A DNA stretch of 64,000 bases from positions 1-64,000 of the forward strand of contig JBHGAU010000005.1 of NCBI GenBank assembly GCA_041946675.1, in the 5' to 3' direction. Below, piece by piece: positions 31,901 to 40,513 of this stretch (position 1 is the stretch's first letter; the number at the start of each line of letters is the position of its first letter). The position numbers and the translations under genes were made by a program. The notes under the pieces are model-generated. The model was not told where the DNA came from, did not search any database, and saw only the letters and a list, made by a program, of their open reading frames with translations. The stretch comes from CAWBKV01 sp041946675. Lineage in GTDB: Archaea; Halobacteriota; Methanosarcinia; Methanotrichales; Methanotrichaceae.

Positions 31901-33187
31901 CTATTCTGCTTTAATGCTTCCGCTCTTCATGTACTCACGCAGGACTACTGTAGCATAGCTTCCTGCCGGGAGGAAGAACTCGACTTCTGCACATTCGCCT
32001 TTTACATTAGCAGCAGGCGAGACGCGCAGCAGCGCAGCGCGCCTTGTGCCTTTTGATCCCAAATTCGTATTTTCAGGAACCCGGAATCCTTCCATGTCCA
32101 CATTCTCCTCATTCAGCACAGCCCTTTCAATATTGCCTTCCCGTCCCTCTGCCAGAGTTGACTCATAGCCAACGAGCGGAAGTGTTACGTAAGCTCTTCC
32201 ACGCCCGGCAAGCCTGTTTATGGCCTCGATATTATCTTCAGTGGCAGCCTGAATCCTGCTCAAGTCAGGCATATCTCCTTTGGAAAAACAGACAATATCC
32301 CCTTCTGTCGCCTTTTCTAACGGCAGGCCCAGGACAAGCCTGCGGCTAAGTATGCGATTGAATAGATACGATTGATAAGCATGTATGAAGAGCAGCCTCA
32401 GGTTGGGCGTCAGAACATTGAATGAGCCTGCGAAATCGCCGGGGTGCTCGACAAGGTAGTTGAGCATTGCAACTTCATATCTGAGGTAATCAGGGAATGT
32501 CCTCAGTGCCGCAGGTATATCTCTGCTTTCCCAGAGCTGCTGTCTTGCTTTGCGTGTCGTCTCCGGCTCTCCCGGAAACGGAAGGGCGATGTAGGTAAAG
32601 ACTGCTCCCTCGATATCGCCTTTTGCCAGAGCCTCGCCCACCTTGTGTGTCACCGGCCTCACATCGCCAAACCTCTGGACTCCGAAATAATTGGGAATAC
32701 CCCTTGCATTGATCTCATCTGTTATTTTTTCCATACGGCTTTTAGCATCGGCGCAGGTGAGCTTTTGGATATGGATCTTGAATCTATTTCCCAAGAGATC
32801 TCCAAGACCTACAGCCCTGTTTGTCTTTCCGAGAACTTTGATATTGATATCCGGAAGCGTTATCCTCTTCAGCTCAGATTCATCCAGATTCATTATGCTT
32901 ATGCGCTGGCTGGTCACAGCTCGTTTATCCTTTGTCCCTGCCCATCCAAACCTCTTCTGGCTGATCCTCAATCGTCTCGCAAGCTCACGGATCAGATGAT
33001 GCGTATCCCAATCTTTCTTCTCGATCTCCAGTACAAGGTACCGTCCGCCCTCATATTTCAGATCCTCATAGACCTCTTTTACCTGGAAATCAGCAGGATC
33101 GCTTCTGAGAATGCCTCCGCACCCTGGAGTATCAGTGACATAATATTCCATACCCAGTGCGCTGTCTTGCTCAGGTGCCGGTAACAA
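31901..33187 (-). CDS. truD: tRNA pseudouridine(13) synthase TruD
   Basis: This 428-residue TruD-family enzyme converts U13 of tRNA to pseudouridine. FGWAGTKDKRAVTSQ contains the catalytic aspartate; IPNYFGVQRFGD and the insertion domain with LLFIHAYQSYLFNRILSRRL are diagnostic. The frame begins upstream of the conserved start with MLPAPEQDSALGMEYY; the internal Met13 could be used. It lies 7 bp after pth2. Confidence 0.94.
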   Translation of the reverse strand: MLPAPEQDSALGMEYYVTDTPGCGGILRSDPADFQVKEVYEDLKYEGGRYLVLEIEKKDWDTHHLIRELARRLRISQKRFGWAGTKDKRAVTSQRISIMNLDESELKRITLPDINIKVLGKTNRAVGLGDLLGNRFKIHIQKLTCADAKSRMEKITDEINARGIPNYFGVQRFGDVRPVTHKVGEALAKGDIEGAVFTYIALPFPGEPETTRKARQQLWESRDIPAALRTFPDYLRYEVAMLNYLVEHPGDFAGSFNVLTPNLRLLFIHAYQSYLFNRILSRRLVLGLPLEKATEGDIVCFSKGDMPDLSRIQAATEDNIEAINRLAGRGRAYVTLPLVGYESTLAEGREGNIERAVLNEENVDMEGFRVPENTNLGSKGTRRAALLRVSPAANVKGECAEVEFFLPAGSYATVVLREYMKSGSIKAE

Positions 33188-33193
33188 TTATCC

Positions 33194-33547
33194 TCACAGA
33201 AGGCGCAGCTTTCCGGTGACCTTATCCATTTGCTTATTCGGAGCAGGCCCAATTCCAAGAGCAGTTACAGTCCCTGGAGGGATCTCAGTCAGGCCCGCAT
33301 CCACAACAATGGCGCTTGGAATGCCCGCTCTCTCAGCATCTACTTTTAGCTTATAAAGATCCTGAACGCCCGGCACCCTGAGGACCACCTTTTTCTGGCC
33401 TTCAGCCTTCCAGGAAGATACCGCAGACTTATCGAATTTAGAAGCGCTCTCAAGGGCGAGCACCGCGGCATGGGCTACCTGAACTGCCAGCTTTCCAGGC
33501 GATAGCTTCAGATCGTCCCTGATAACAATGCATTGCTTGAACTCCAT
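33194..33547 (-). CDS. pth2: Peptidyl-tRNA hydrolase, archaeal/eukaryotic type
   Basis: This 117-residue Pth2 enzyme recycles stalled peptidyl-tRNA. It has MEFKQCIVIRDDLKLSPGK with the catalytic lysine and aspartates, AVQVAHAAVLA, and VVDAGLTEIPPGTVTALGIG near the end. Length is exactly that of the family. It is first in a run with truD. Confidence 0.96.
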   Translation of the reverse strand: MEFKQCIVIRDDLKLSPGKLAVQVAHAAVLALESASKFDKSAVSSWKAEGQKKVVLRVPGVQDLYKLKVDAERAGIPSAIVVDAGLTEIPPGTVTALGIGPAPNKQMDKVTGKLRLL

Positions 33548-33691
33548 AGAAATGGCGCAAGAGAACTCCCGTCAACAGGACCGGAGAGAAACTTGTGCCT
33601 ATTCACCTCCAAACTTATTTATACAAGAGAACATACATGAAGGCAATGCCAGAGCTAAGAAGCTATTGTATAAAATGATATGAAAGAGGCG

Positions 33692-35056
33692 TTATGCCTC
33701 TTTTGTTATCACCTTGACGCAGACTGGGCTTTTGGCAATGTTTCCCATCTTTGCTCCTATCAGGTATTCGAGACCTTTCTCGGCTGCTATATCCAGGATA
33801 CGCTGTGTTACGACGCCGTCGAAGACCACGCCGTTCACATCCCCGTTCGGCTCCTTGAGCTCTCTTGCAAGATCCCGGACTGCAACCTCCTTCAAAATAT
33901 TACGATTCTTGTCGAGCAATCTCGCGGAAAGCGTGCCGTCCAATTCCTCGACATGCTGCCTGAACCATTCCTTCGGAGGCTCAGGCTTGGCTGCATCCTG
34001 AGGAGCTTCTATTACTATCTCTTCTACATGTTCAGGCTCTCGAGCAGCGGGCTCATGGCGAACGATTTCGTGGCGAACGATTTCGTGGCGAACGATTTCG
34101 TGGGGAACTACCTTTCTCGGCGCAATTACCTCAGCGCGCTCTGCAACACTGCGAACTAAGAGGGGCTTCTCCCTGATCAGGCTCTTCCTTTTTGTTGTGA
34201 TCTCATGCCTTTTCTTCGGCTGGCTTTTGATCTTATACTGATCCAAAACCTGCTCTACAGGTATCTTCTGTCGCAGCGCTCGGACAATCTCTTTTTGTGT
34301 CAGATCCTCGACACTCTTGCCTTCAGGTGCTCGTGCTACATAATCTATATCCGCCATCTGGAGAAGCTCCTTGATTATCAGCTCTCCTCCTCGATCGCCA
34401 TCTGTAAAGGCAGTGACCACCTTTTTGGCACATAAATCGCCGATTGTTGGCGGGATATTTGTTCCACCGACAGCAACTGCGTTCTTTATTCCGTATTTCA
34501 GCAGGTTAAGAACATCTGCTCTTCCCTCAACAACAAGGATTGCATCAGAGTCGAGGACATTTGGACCTGCGGGAAGGTTATCCTTGCCGAGGTGGGTGAT
34601 CTCCTCCACCCTGACCGACTGTTTTATCTCCTCTGTTATCTCTTCCGTTTCGAGGATATTCTCATCGAACATCTCGACAAGAATTCTTTTGGCCCTATCT
34701 ATTACATACTTCCTTTTCGAGGCCCTGACATCCTCTATCTTGCTGACTCCGATGTGGGCTATGCACGGCCCGACACGATCTATTGTTTCAAGAGCAGCTG
34801 CCAGAATTGCAGTCTCGACTTTATCGAAGCTTGAGGGTATTGAAATGGTTCCGCTGGATTTGCCGCCGCTGGATGTTATCTGAACATCTATCCGGCCGAG
34901 TCTCCCTGTCTTTTGAAGATCTCTAAGATCAAGATCGCTTCCTAAAAGGCCCTCGGTTTGGCCGAAGATGGCGCCAACCACATCTGGCCGTTCCACTATC
35001 CCCTCCGCGGTTATATCTGCATAAATCACGTATTTAGTTGTATCAACATTTTGCAT
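33692..35056 (-). CDS. dnaG: DnaG-type primase, archaeal
   Basis: The protein has 454 residues. The central TOPRIM domain has ILVVEGRADVLNLLKYG (glutamate) and VTAFTDGDRGGELI (DxD). The N-terminal part (TKYVIYADITAEGIVERPDV) and the C-terminal EWFRQHVEELDGTLSARLLD are typical of archaeal DnaG, which associates with the exosome and can make short primers. Between them is a species-variable linker with three exact HEIVR repeats. The start was set at the ATG at 35056, behind GAGGTG; the frame opens three codons earlier at GTG. It is monocistronic. Confidence 0.94.
   Translation of the reverse strand: MQNVDTTKYVIYADITAEGIVERPDVVGAIFGQTEGLLGSDLDLRDLQKTGRLGRIDVQITSSGGKSSGTISIPSSFDKVETAILAAALETIDRVGPCIAHIGVSKIEDVRASKRKYVIDRAKRILVEMFDENILETEEITEEIKQSVRVEEITHLGKDNLPAGPNVLDSDAILVVEGRADVLNLLKYGIKNAVAVGGTNIPPTIGDLCAKKVVTAFTDGDRGGELIIKELLQMADIDYVARAPEGKSVEDLTQKEIVRALRQKIPVEQVLDQYKIKSQPKKRHEITTKRKSLIREKPLLVRSVAERAEVIAPRKVVPHEIVRHEIVRHEIVRHEPAAREPEHVEEIVIEAPQDAAKPEPPKEWFRQHVEELDGTLSARLLDKNRNILKEVAVRDLARELKEPNGDVNGVVFDGVVTQRILDIAAEKGLEYLIGAKMGNIAKSPVCVKVITKEA
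34058..34102 (-). repeat. 15-bp tandem repeat, three exact units, inside dnaG
   Basis: The unit GCGAACGATTTCGTG (plus strand) occurs three times without a mismatch and encodes HEIVR three times in the linker between the TOPRIM and C-terminal domains. Exact identity at third positions points to recent expansion. Confidence 0.9.
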
Positions 35057-35477
35057 ATAAGACACCTCTAATTTTAAAATAGTTAGATAAAAGTCGCACC
35101 AATTACCTGATTGGCATAGCTAACTGAGACAAGCTATACGGCCACCAATATTGTGGCACACGGCAGTCCTGCGGAAACTCGCAGGTATTTCAGTGAGCTG
35201 TGAATGATTGTGAATATGCGTTCATCTAACTATTCTAGTGTCCAGCTATCAGATTGATGGATATCATGATAGAACTTCCCTCAGATGAGCATTCTAATCC
35301 AACCTTTTACCTTTCCCATGTTTGTATCTCATCGCCCTCAGTTCCACTATCGGGCTTAATCATCATGTGATCAACTGCTCAAATGCCAGGCTTCTACCAA
35401 TAGAAATTGCATGAAACTAGTTTAAGAACTTTGTGGTAGCATCCTCTGCTTGACGGATAGTTTAAGATATATAAAAT
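35057..35477. other. 421-bp intergenic region between nmd3 and dnaG
   Basis: No supported gene. The dnaG promoter must lie in the right-hand side of its upstream part (minus strand ACTATTTTAAAATTAG at about 35074-35089 is TATA-like). A stretch near 35310-35370 has scattered box-C/D-like words but no complete C-D'-C'-D set. Confidence 0.45.
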
Positions 35478-36518
35478 TTATCCTACTACTACGAATCCAT
35501 TCGGGGTCCGAATTACTAGAACCTCTTCTCCCGGCTCAACCTCGAAGTTCCTGGGCCTTGGCGCGAGGGCAGCTTTGTAGTTCTCAGGATCCATAATCTC
35601 CAGGACATCCTTATCTTTTGTAATTACTACAGCCTTCGCGGCATCAGCCCTGTTGCCCAGAATTGAAGCATCATCCACGTCCTCTTCGGTCAAACTGGTT
35701 CTGCGGAGATTCTCAAGCGATGCCACCAGCGTTCTTTTTCCTTCAAAGCCGGTAACCTCGAAGAGATTTCCCCGGAAGGATAATATATCGCCCTTCTTGA
35801 CCTTTGGGAATCTCACGAGAATAGTAGTCCTGAATATATCTTTGCCATCCTTTTTGCCGATAAGCTTGCTTGATTCCCGGGTTCTTCCGCCAAAGCGATC
35901 TGTGATCGCCCTGCCAATATGCCTTCCTGCTCCGGTCGAGCCAAGGATGATGTCTATTCCGCCTTTGACCTCTTTGATATCCTGAATAAAAGAGAGCTGA
36001 TCTCCATTTCTGTAAGCGGAATCCGCAAGTGAGATTGCGATGCTCTTGCATTCTTCCTCCTCTTTTTTAGAGAGAGGCCTTGAGCTGCTGCCGCGTACCT
36101 GAATCGTGGCTTCGAAGTATTTGCCTGCAATCCGGCTGCAGCGTTCGCATGCAATTCGCTTTATTCGAACAGGTATCTCACAGCTTTCTTCCACCTGCTC
36201 ACCGAGAAGCTTGCCCTTAAGTGTGACCTTTGCAAGATATCTTGTTGAGCCTCGGTTGCCGAGCTTGACATCGATCGTGGGGTCTTCAAGATCCTTGTGA
36301 ATGCATAATGAATTGCACACAGCCTCCGATGCCTGCTGCTCAACATCGCTGTTTGTGATCTTCCATTTCCCTCGCTCAAGCCTCGAGCCGCAGACTGAGC
36401 AAATAGTAACCTCCACCATATCGGGACAATTGAGCAGTTTTGCAGATTGGATTGTGCATGTCTCACAGAGCCCTTCCTTCTCAGACGGCTGCCCGCATTT
36501 AGGACATTCAAATGCCAC
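35478..36518 (-). CDS. NMD3-like ribosome export/assembly protein
   Basis: This 346-residue protein opens with zinc motifs FECPKCGQ, LCETCTI and ICSVCGSRL, and has a further CERCSR pair near residue 122. That is the N-terminal signature of NMD3, which binds the large ribosomal subunit. The middle part IILGSTGAGRHIGRAITDRF and the later RTTILVRFPKVKKGDI (SH3/OB-like) agree with archaeal NMD3. It is the third gene of mcm-DUF424-nmd3, starting directly after the DUF424 stop. In archaea it is thought to act in 50S maturation. Confidence 0.9.
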   Translation of the reverse strand: MAFECPKCGQPSEKEGLCETCTIQSAKLLNCPDMVEVTICSVCGSRLERGKWKITNSDVEQQASEAVCNSLCIHKDLEDPTIDVKLGNRGSTRYLAKVTLKGKLLGEQVEESCEIPVRIKRIACERCSRIAGKYFEATIQVRGSSSRPLSKKEEEECKSIAISLADSAYRNGDQLSFIQDIKEVKGGIDIILGSTGAGRHIGRAITDRFGGRTRESSKLIGKKDGKDIFRTTILVRFPKVKKGDILSFRGNLFEVTGFEGKRTLVASLENLRRTSLTEEDVDDASILGNRADAAKAVVITKDKDVLEIMDPENYKAALAPRPRNFEVEPGEEVLVIRTPNGFVVVG

Positions 36519-36854
36519 TTACATCAACACCATCTGGGCACAGGGCACTCCATCGATCACAAGAACATTCTCCTTGTCAACGTAGCCGAGCTTGATAGCA
36601 AAATTTACCGCCTTCTGGCCAACAAAGTTGGCTATAGTGGCCTTTGATAGCGATCTCTCAACCTCTTCGGGCGTGGCCTTAACATTTCCGAAGAAATCAT
36701 CGCAGACTTCGACATGCAGAGCCCCCTCTTCAAACCTTTTTCCTAGGATTTCGCAATCACAGACTGCAATGAGGACCTCCTTGCCGCTTCTATGCGTTTT
36801 GAGATACATCTCCCCTTCAGAATTATCGGACATATTAATCGTAATCGCATTCAA
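36519..36854 (-). CDS. DUF424 family protein
   Basis: This 111-residue protein belongs to the archaeal DUF424 family, often found beside translation genes: MYLKTHRSGKEVLIAVCDCE, LGKRFEEGALHVEV, YVDKENVLVIDGVPCAQMV. It overlaps mcm by four bases and abuts nmd3. The function is unknown. Some 15 residues precede the usual start, so the later Met (residue 8 or 16) may be used. Confidence 0.85.
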   Translation of the reverse strand: MNAITINMSDNSEGEMYLKTHRSGKEVLIAVCDCEILGKRFEEGALHVEVCDDFFGNVKATPEEVERSLSKATIANFVGQKAVNFAIKLGYVDKENVLVIDGVPCAQMVLM

Positions 36855-38935
36855 GGTATTCTCAGCATACCAGGAGTTGGCTCATAAATATCGCCCATTT
36901 GCCGGAGCTTGCTTATTATCTCATCAGCCCTATCCCTATCTATGCCAAGTTTTTCCGCTCTATCCAGGACAGCATCCCTTGGAGCAGGCCCTTGATTTTC
37001 TTTACATATATCTCTTAATATATCCATCATCGATTTAGTTTTATCTCTGGTGCTCTTGGTCATACCCGTAGCGACAATATCTGCATCCATAAAGCCTGTA
37101 TCAGGATCAATTCCAACCTTCTGCATGCAAACAAGGAAAATCCTGATAGCCCGCTCCGCATCCTCCCTCATAACTGTATTGCTCATCCGCAGCCTTGCAC
37201 TTGCCTCGCCCAGGCGCACAAGGGCCTCCAGCTGGCGTGCAGTCACAGGCACAGGTTTATTGGTATCCTGGCCCTGGCTCCGGAGGCCGACATAATAGCT
37301 CTTCAGGCGCTCCCGGACTTCATCCGTAAGCGTAGGGAAGATATTCTTCCGGGCATAGGCCACGTACTTCCTGAGCATATCGGGGTCAATCTCAGGCTCT
37401 ATAATGACCATCGCAGAATCGATATCTTCCTGAGTGATATCGGGATTCCAGTCGATCTGGGTGGAGAGCTCTCCTGCGTAATTGCTCTTGAGGATATGCT
37501 CGGCAATCTGTGAATCTCGATTTGTGTCGGGTTCATCGGTTAAAATAAATATTAAATCGAACCTGGACATGAGTGCCGGAGTCAGATTGATCTGAGGGGC
37601 AATGGCTTCATACCTGTCGAACCGCCCAAGCTTCGGGTTTGCTGCTGCCAGAAGGGAGCAGCGGGATTTTAGCGTGGCCATGACGCCGGCCTTGGCTACG
37701 CTTATCGTTTGTTGCTCCATCGCCTCGTGCAGTGCGCTTTTGTCCTCGTTATCCATCTTATCCATCTCGTCCACGGCCGCAATGCCCTTATCAGCCAGAA
37801 CTAGTGCCCCTGCCTCGATTGTCCATCTCCCGTCGCCCAGCTCATCCTTAACTGCCGTAGCTGTCAGGCCGGCTGATGTTGTACTTTTGCCCGATGTGTA
37901 AATTCCACGGGGCGAGATCTTGGTCATATATCTGAGCAGCTGGCTCTTAGCAATTCCCGGATCTCCTACGAGAAGAATATGGATATCACCCCTGATCCTC
38001 GCCCCGTCAGGAAGCCTCTTCTCGAAGCCCGATACGAGCTGAAGCGCAAGTGCCTCCTTCACATCATCATAGCCGAATATCGATGGCGCAATGGAGTTCC
38101 TTATCTTCTCATAGATCCCCGGATCGCGGGACATCTCCAGGATTGCCTTTTCATCTTCGGGCGAGATCTCGATCTCCTCAAACTCCTGCTCCTTCATCTC
38201 AACTGAGATGCCCTTATGGAAAAGATCGAAGTATGTGCTCTTGCCTGCCTGAGGTGTCGCGCGCTGGTAAGACTTGAGTATGCCGTTTATGATCACGCGG
38301 TCGCCCGGAAAGATCTTGCCTGCAAGATCGTCCTCCAGCTCGACATCCAATGTCTGGGGCTGCTCGCCTCCACGCAAATCTTCAGGGGATTCCTGTACAC
38401 GGATCTTCTGAGCATCAACGAATTTACTCTTTGAGAGGATCAGCTTGAACGGCCCGCCCCGATCGCACGCCTGGTTCTGGCACTTCAGGTTCTGGTCGTC
38501 GAACTTCGTGCCCGTCTGCTCCTTCTGGAATGTGTAGCCGCATCTCTGGCACTGGAACGCTGCAGAAACTATCTTCGGCCTGACCTCTGTAGCAGTTCGC
38601 ACAAGGCCTTCAATTGCAATCAGCTTTCCTATATGATCAGAGCGCAGCTCACGTGTCTTATAATGCCGGGGCAGCTCGATGATTCTGACATGGGCACGGT
38701 CAAGGTACACATCCATCGGAAGATCGATCTCAAGTAGCGTAGCCTCGGCAGCCTCCAGGATCTGATCTGGACTGTCCAGAAGCTCTTCAGCGAAATCCGG
38801 GTCGTACTTGTCAAGATCGGGGAAGCGAATTACCAGGCTCCGCTCATCGGGGTATGAATCCGCAAGCTCAAGAAGCTCGTCCCAGTAACGCGATCTCAGA
38901 AATTCTTCCCACTTGGCAATTGGATCTGCGCTCAT
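36851..38935 (-). CDS. mcm: Replicative minichromosome maintenance helicase
   Basis: This 694-residue archaeal MCM is complete. The N-terminal domain has a zinc site (FQCQRCGYTF and CQNQACDRG) and the beta hairpin. The AAA+ domain has Walker A LLVGDPGIAKSQLL near 325, Walker B IAAVDEMDKM near 383 and an arginine finger in MSRFDLIF. A C-terminal winged helix follows (RDAVLDRAEKLGIDRDRADE). It unwinds the replication fork as a hexamer. First gene of the operon, ATG start. Confidence 0.97.
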   Translation of the reverse strand: MSADPIAKWEEFLRSRYWDELLELADSYPDERSLVIRFPDLDKYDPDFAEELLDSPDQILEAAEATLLEIDLPMDVYLDRAHVRIIELPRHYKTRELRSDHIGKLIAIEGLVRTATEVRPKIVSAAFQCQRCGYTFQKEQTGTKFDDQNLKCQNQACDRGGPFKLILSKSKFVDAQKIRVQESPEDLRGGEQPQTLDVELEDDLAGKIFPGDRVIINGILKSYQRATPQAGKSTYFDLFHKGISVEMKEQEFEEIEISPEDEKAILEMSRDPGIYEKIRNSIAPSIFGYDDVKEALALQLVSGFEKRLPDGARIRGDIHILLVGDPGIAKSQLLRYMTKISPRGIYTSGKSTTSAGLTATAVKDELGDGRWTIEAGALVLADKGIAAVDEMDKMDNEDKSALHEAMEQQTISVAKAGVMATLKSRCSLLAAANPKLGRFDRYEAIAPQINLTPALMSRFDLIFILTDEPDTNRDSQIAEHILKSNYAGELSTQIDWNPDITQEDIDSAMVIIEPEIDPDMLRKYVAYARKNIFPTLTDEVRERLKSYYVGLRSQGQDTNKPVPVTARQLEALVRLGEASARLRMSNTVMREDAERAIRIFLVCMQKVGIDPDTGFMDADIVATGMTKSTRDKTKSMMDILRDICKENQGPAPRDAVLDRAEKLGIDRDRADEIISKLRQMGDIYEPTPGMLRIP

Positions 38936-39138
38936 GCTCAGATGCTTTTTAGTGTGGACAAAGTATCTAAAGCTTATTCGAGTGGAGCGTAAGTATTAAA
39001 CAGTCCATCTTTCATCGATTAAGTTAGAGCTTCAGTAAGTTGTCTTGATACTGATAAATCATCATTATGCAAAATAGGACCCGCGTAATCTTTAATTATA
39101 TGAGGCATTCCTTTATTTATTAGATCGGAGGAATAGAA

Positions 39139-40476
39139 ATTCTTAAGCTCAAAAATATATCAAGAATTTCTCTTACATATTTATTGCTGGCCTTAATCCT
39201 CGCCACATATGCAGAGGGATTGGATTTCTCAGCTTGCACTGGAGGGCCGTCCGGCACTGTTTCAATGTCAGGCAGCTATAATCTCGATACATCCACAGCA
39301 CTTGACATTAATGCAATCCTTGGACAGGGAGCAGCCTACGAGGAACGTCGGGTTGAAGGGTCGGGAGGGAATAACTTAACAGAAACTGTATCCGGAGGAC
39401 AGTATTCTATAGAGAACACCATAGCCGGTTTGGGCCGGATAAGCGGCACTTCAAAAAGTGCAGCATCGAATGATGCGGGATTTGTGAGCATAAGCACAAG
39501 CATCTCTGGTGAGAATGGATTCATAAATAGCGTTTCTAGCTCCAGAGATAATACTTACTTGATTGCAGGAGGATACTCACAGGAGGGGAGTCTTCAGTCA
39601 GATCTGACATCGTTCGCCGATTCCAACGAAGCAGCAATAGCAGGAACTGCAACAGTTCTCGGCGCTGAATGTTATAATGGCGATATAGCTCAATTCCTCT
39701 CATCAGGAGATTCGGCAGTGGCTGTACAGGGCATCAACCAGGTTTCCAGCGGCGGCATCGGGGATTTTGGGCTGACTGCCATGAACATAGAGCACTCCGG
39801 AAACTATGCGGCAAAGCCTGCAGCCTCAGCCGCCAGCGAAAGCAATGGATACTTGCTTGCCGGCTGGAGATGGCCTGAAGGCACTCCGGTTCAAATGCAG
39901 CTTTCCAGTCCAACCGTCCCGAATAGCATAGGCAGTCAAAACGCTGCAATAGCGATCTGCAAAGCTGCAAACACATGGGATGCCCAGACATCGAAGAACC
40001 TCTTCGTTGGAGATGATTCTGCCAACGACCCGGGTACAAGCTCAGCCGTCTCAATAACAACATATACCCCGAAATATAGCAGCAGGCCGATACAGGATGG
40101 CAAGAACACAGAGGCCTGGACATCCGGCTTTAGCAAAAGATCAAGCATCATAGCAGTAACCATAATATGGTGCAGCAACAGCAGATCGGATAAAGTCACA
40201 TCGTATGACGGCGTTTCCCGCTCCAGAGTCTTAGAATCTGACTGCTGGTATAACGCGAATTTTAACTGGCGGATAGCCCCGGATGGCGATACCGGCAAAG
40301 GGGCATATGATGTTCAGACAATAGCCCTGCATGAGCTTGGACATACCCTTGGCCTGAGCGATCTTTATGCTAAATCCAACTTGGATAAGGTTATGTACGG
40401 CTATAATGACGGCAGCGTAAAAAGAACATTGACTTCACGGGATATTGCTGGTATGCAGAAACTGTATGGACCTTAA
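39139..40476 (+). CDS. Exported matrixin-like zinc metalloprotease, apparent ATT start
   Basis: The protease motif HELGHTLGLSD (residues 398-408 from the ATT) is of the metzincin/M10 type, with a later methionine in KVMYGYND as the possible Met-turn. The 300-residue region before it is rich in Ser, Gly and Asn and may be a surface or propeptide domain. The first standard start (TTG 39184) would cut the signal peptide in half. The frame upstream gives (I)LKLKNISRISLTYLLLALIL, a normal signal peptide, with SD GGAGGA six bases before ATT at 39139 and an in-frame stop at 39121. I therefore place the start at ATT, or suspect a base error there. Monocistronic. Confidence 0.72.
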   Translation: MLKLKNISRISLTYLLLALILATYAEGLDFSACTGGPSGTVSMSGSYNLDTSTALDINAILGQGAAYEERRVEGSGGNNLTETVSGGQYSIENTIAGLGRISGTSKSAASNDAGFVSISTSISGENGFINSVSSSRDNTYLIAGGYSQEGSLQSDLTSFADSNEAAIAGTATVLGAECYNGDIAQFLSSGDSAVAVQGINQVSSGGIGDFGLTAMNIEHSGNYAAKPAASAASESNGYLLAGWRWPEGTPVQMQLSSPTVPNSIGSQNAAIAICKAANTWDAQTSKNLFVGDDSANDPGTSSAVSITTYTPKYSSRPIQDGKNTEAWTSGFSKRSSIIAVTIIWCSNSRSDKVTSYDGVSRSRVLESDCWYNANFNWRIAPDGDTGKGAYDVQTIALHELGHTLGLSDLYAKSNLDKVMYGYNDGSVKRTLTSRDIAGMQKLYGP

Positions 40477-40513
40477 GGTAAGACAAAAGCTCTTACCTTT
40501 TGAAGGATAGATC

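Noticed and set aside
34058..34102. Possible CRISPR-like repeat
   Set aside because: The units are directly adjoining, in frame and inside dnaG; there are no spacers. No CRISPR array is seen in the window.
35310..35370. Box C/D-like RNA on the minus strand (ATGATGA, CTGA, CGATGAG)
   Set aside because: The first three boxes fit, but the closing CTGA is about 45 bases away, too far for an archaeal guide RNA.
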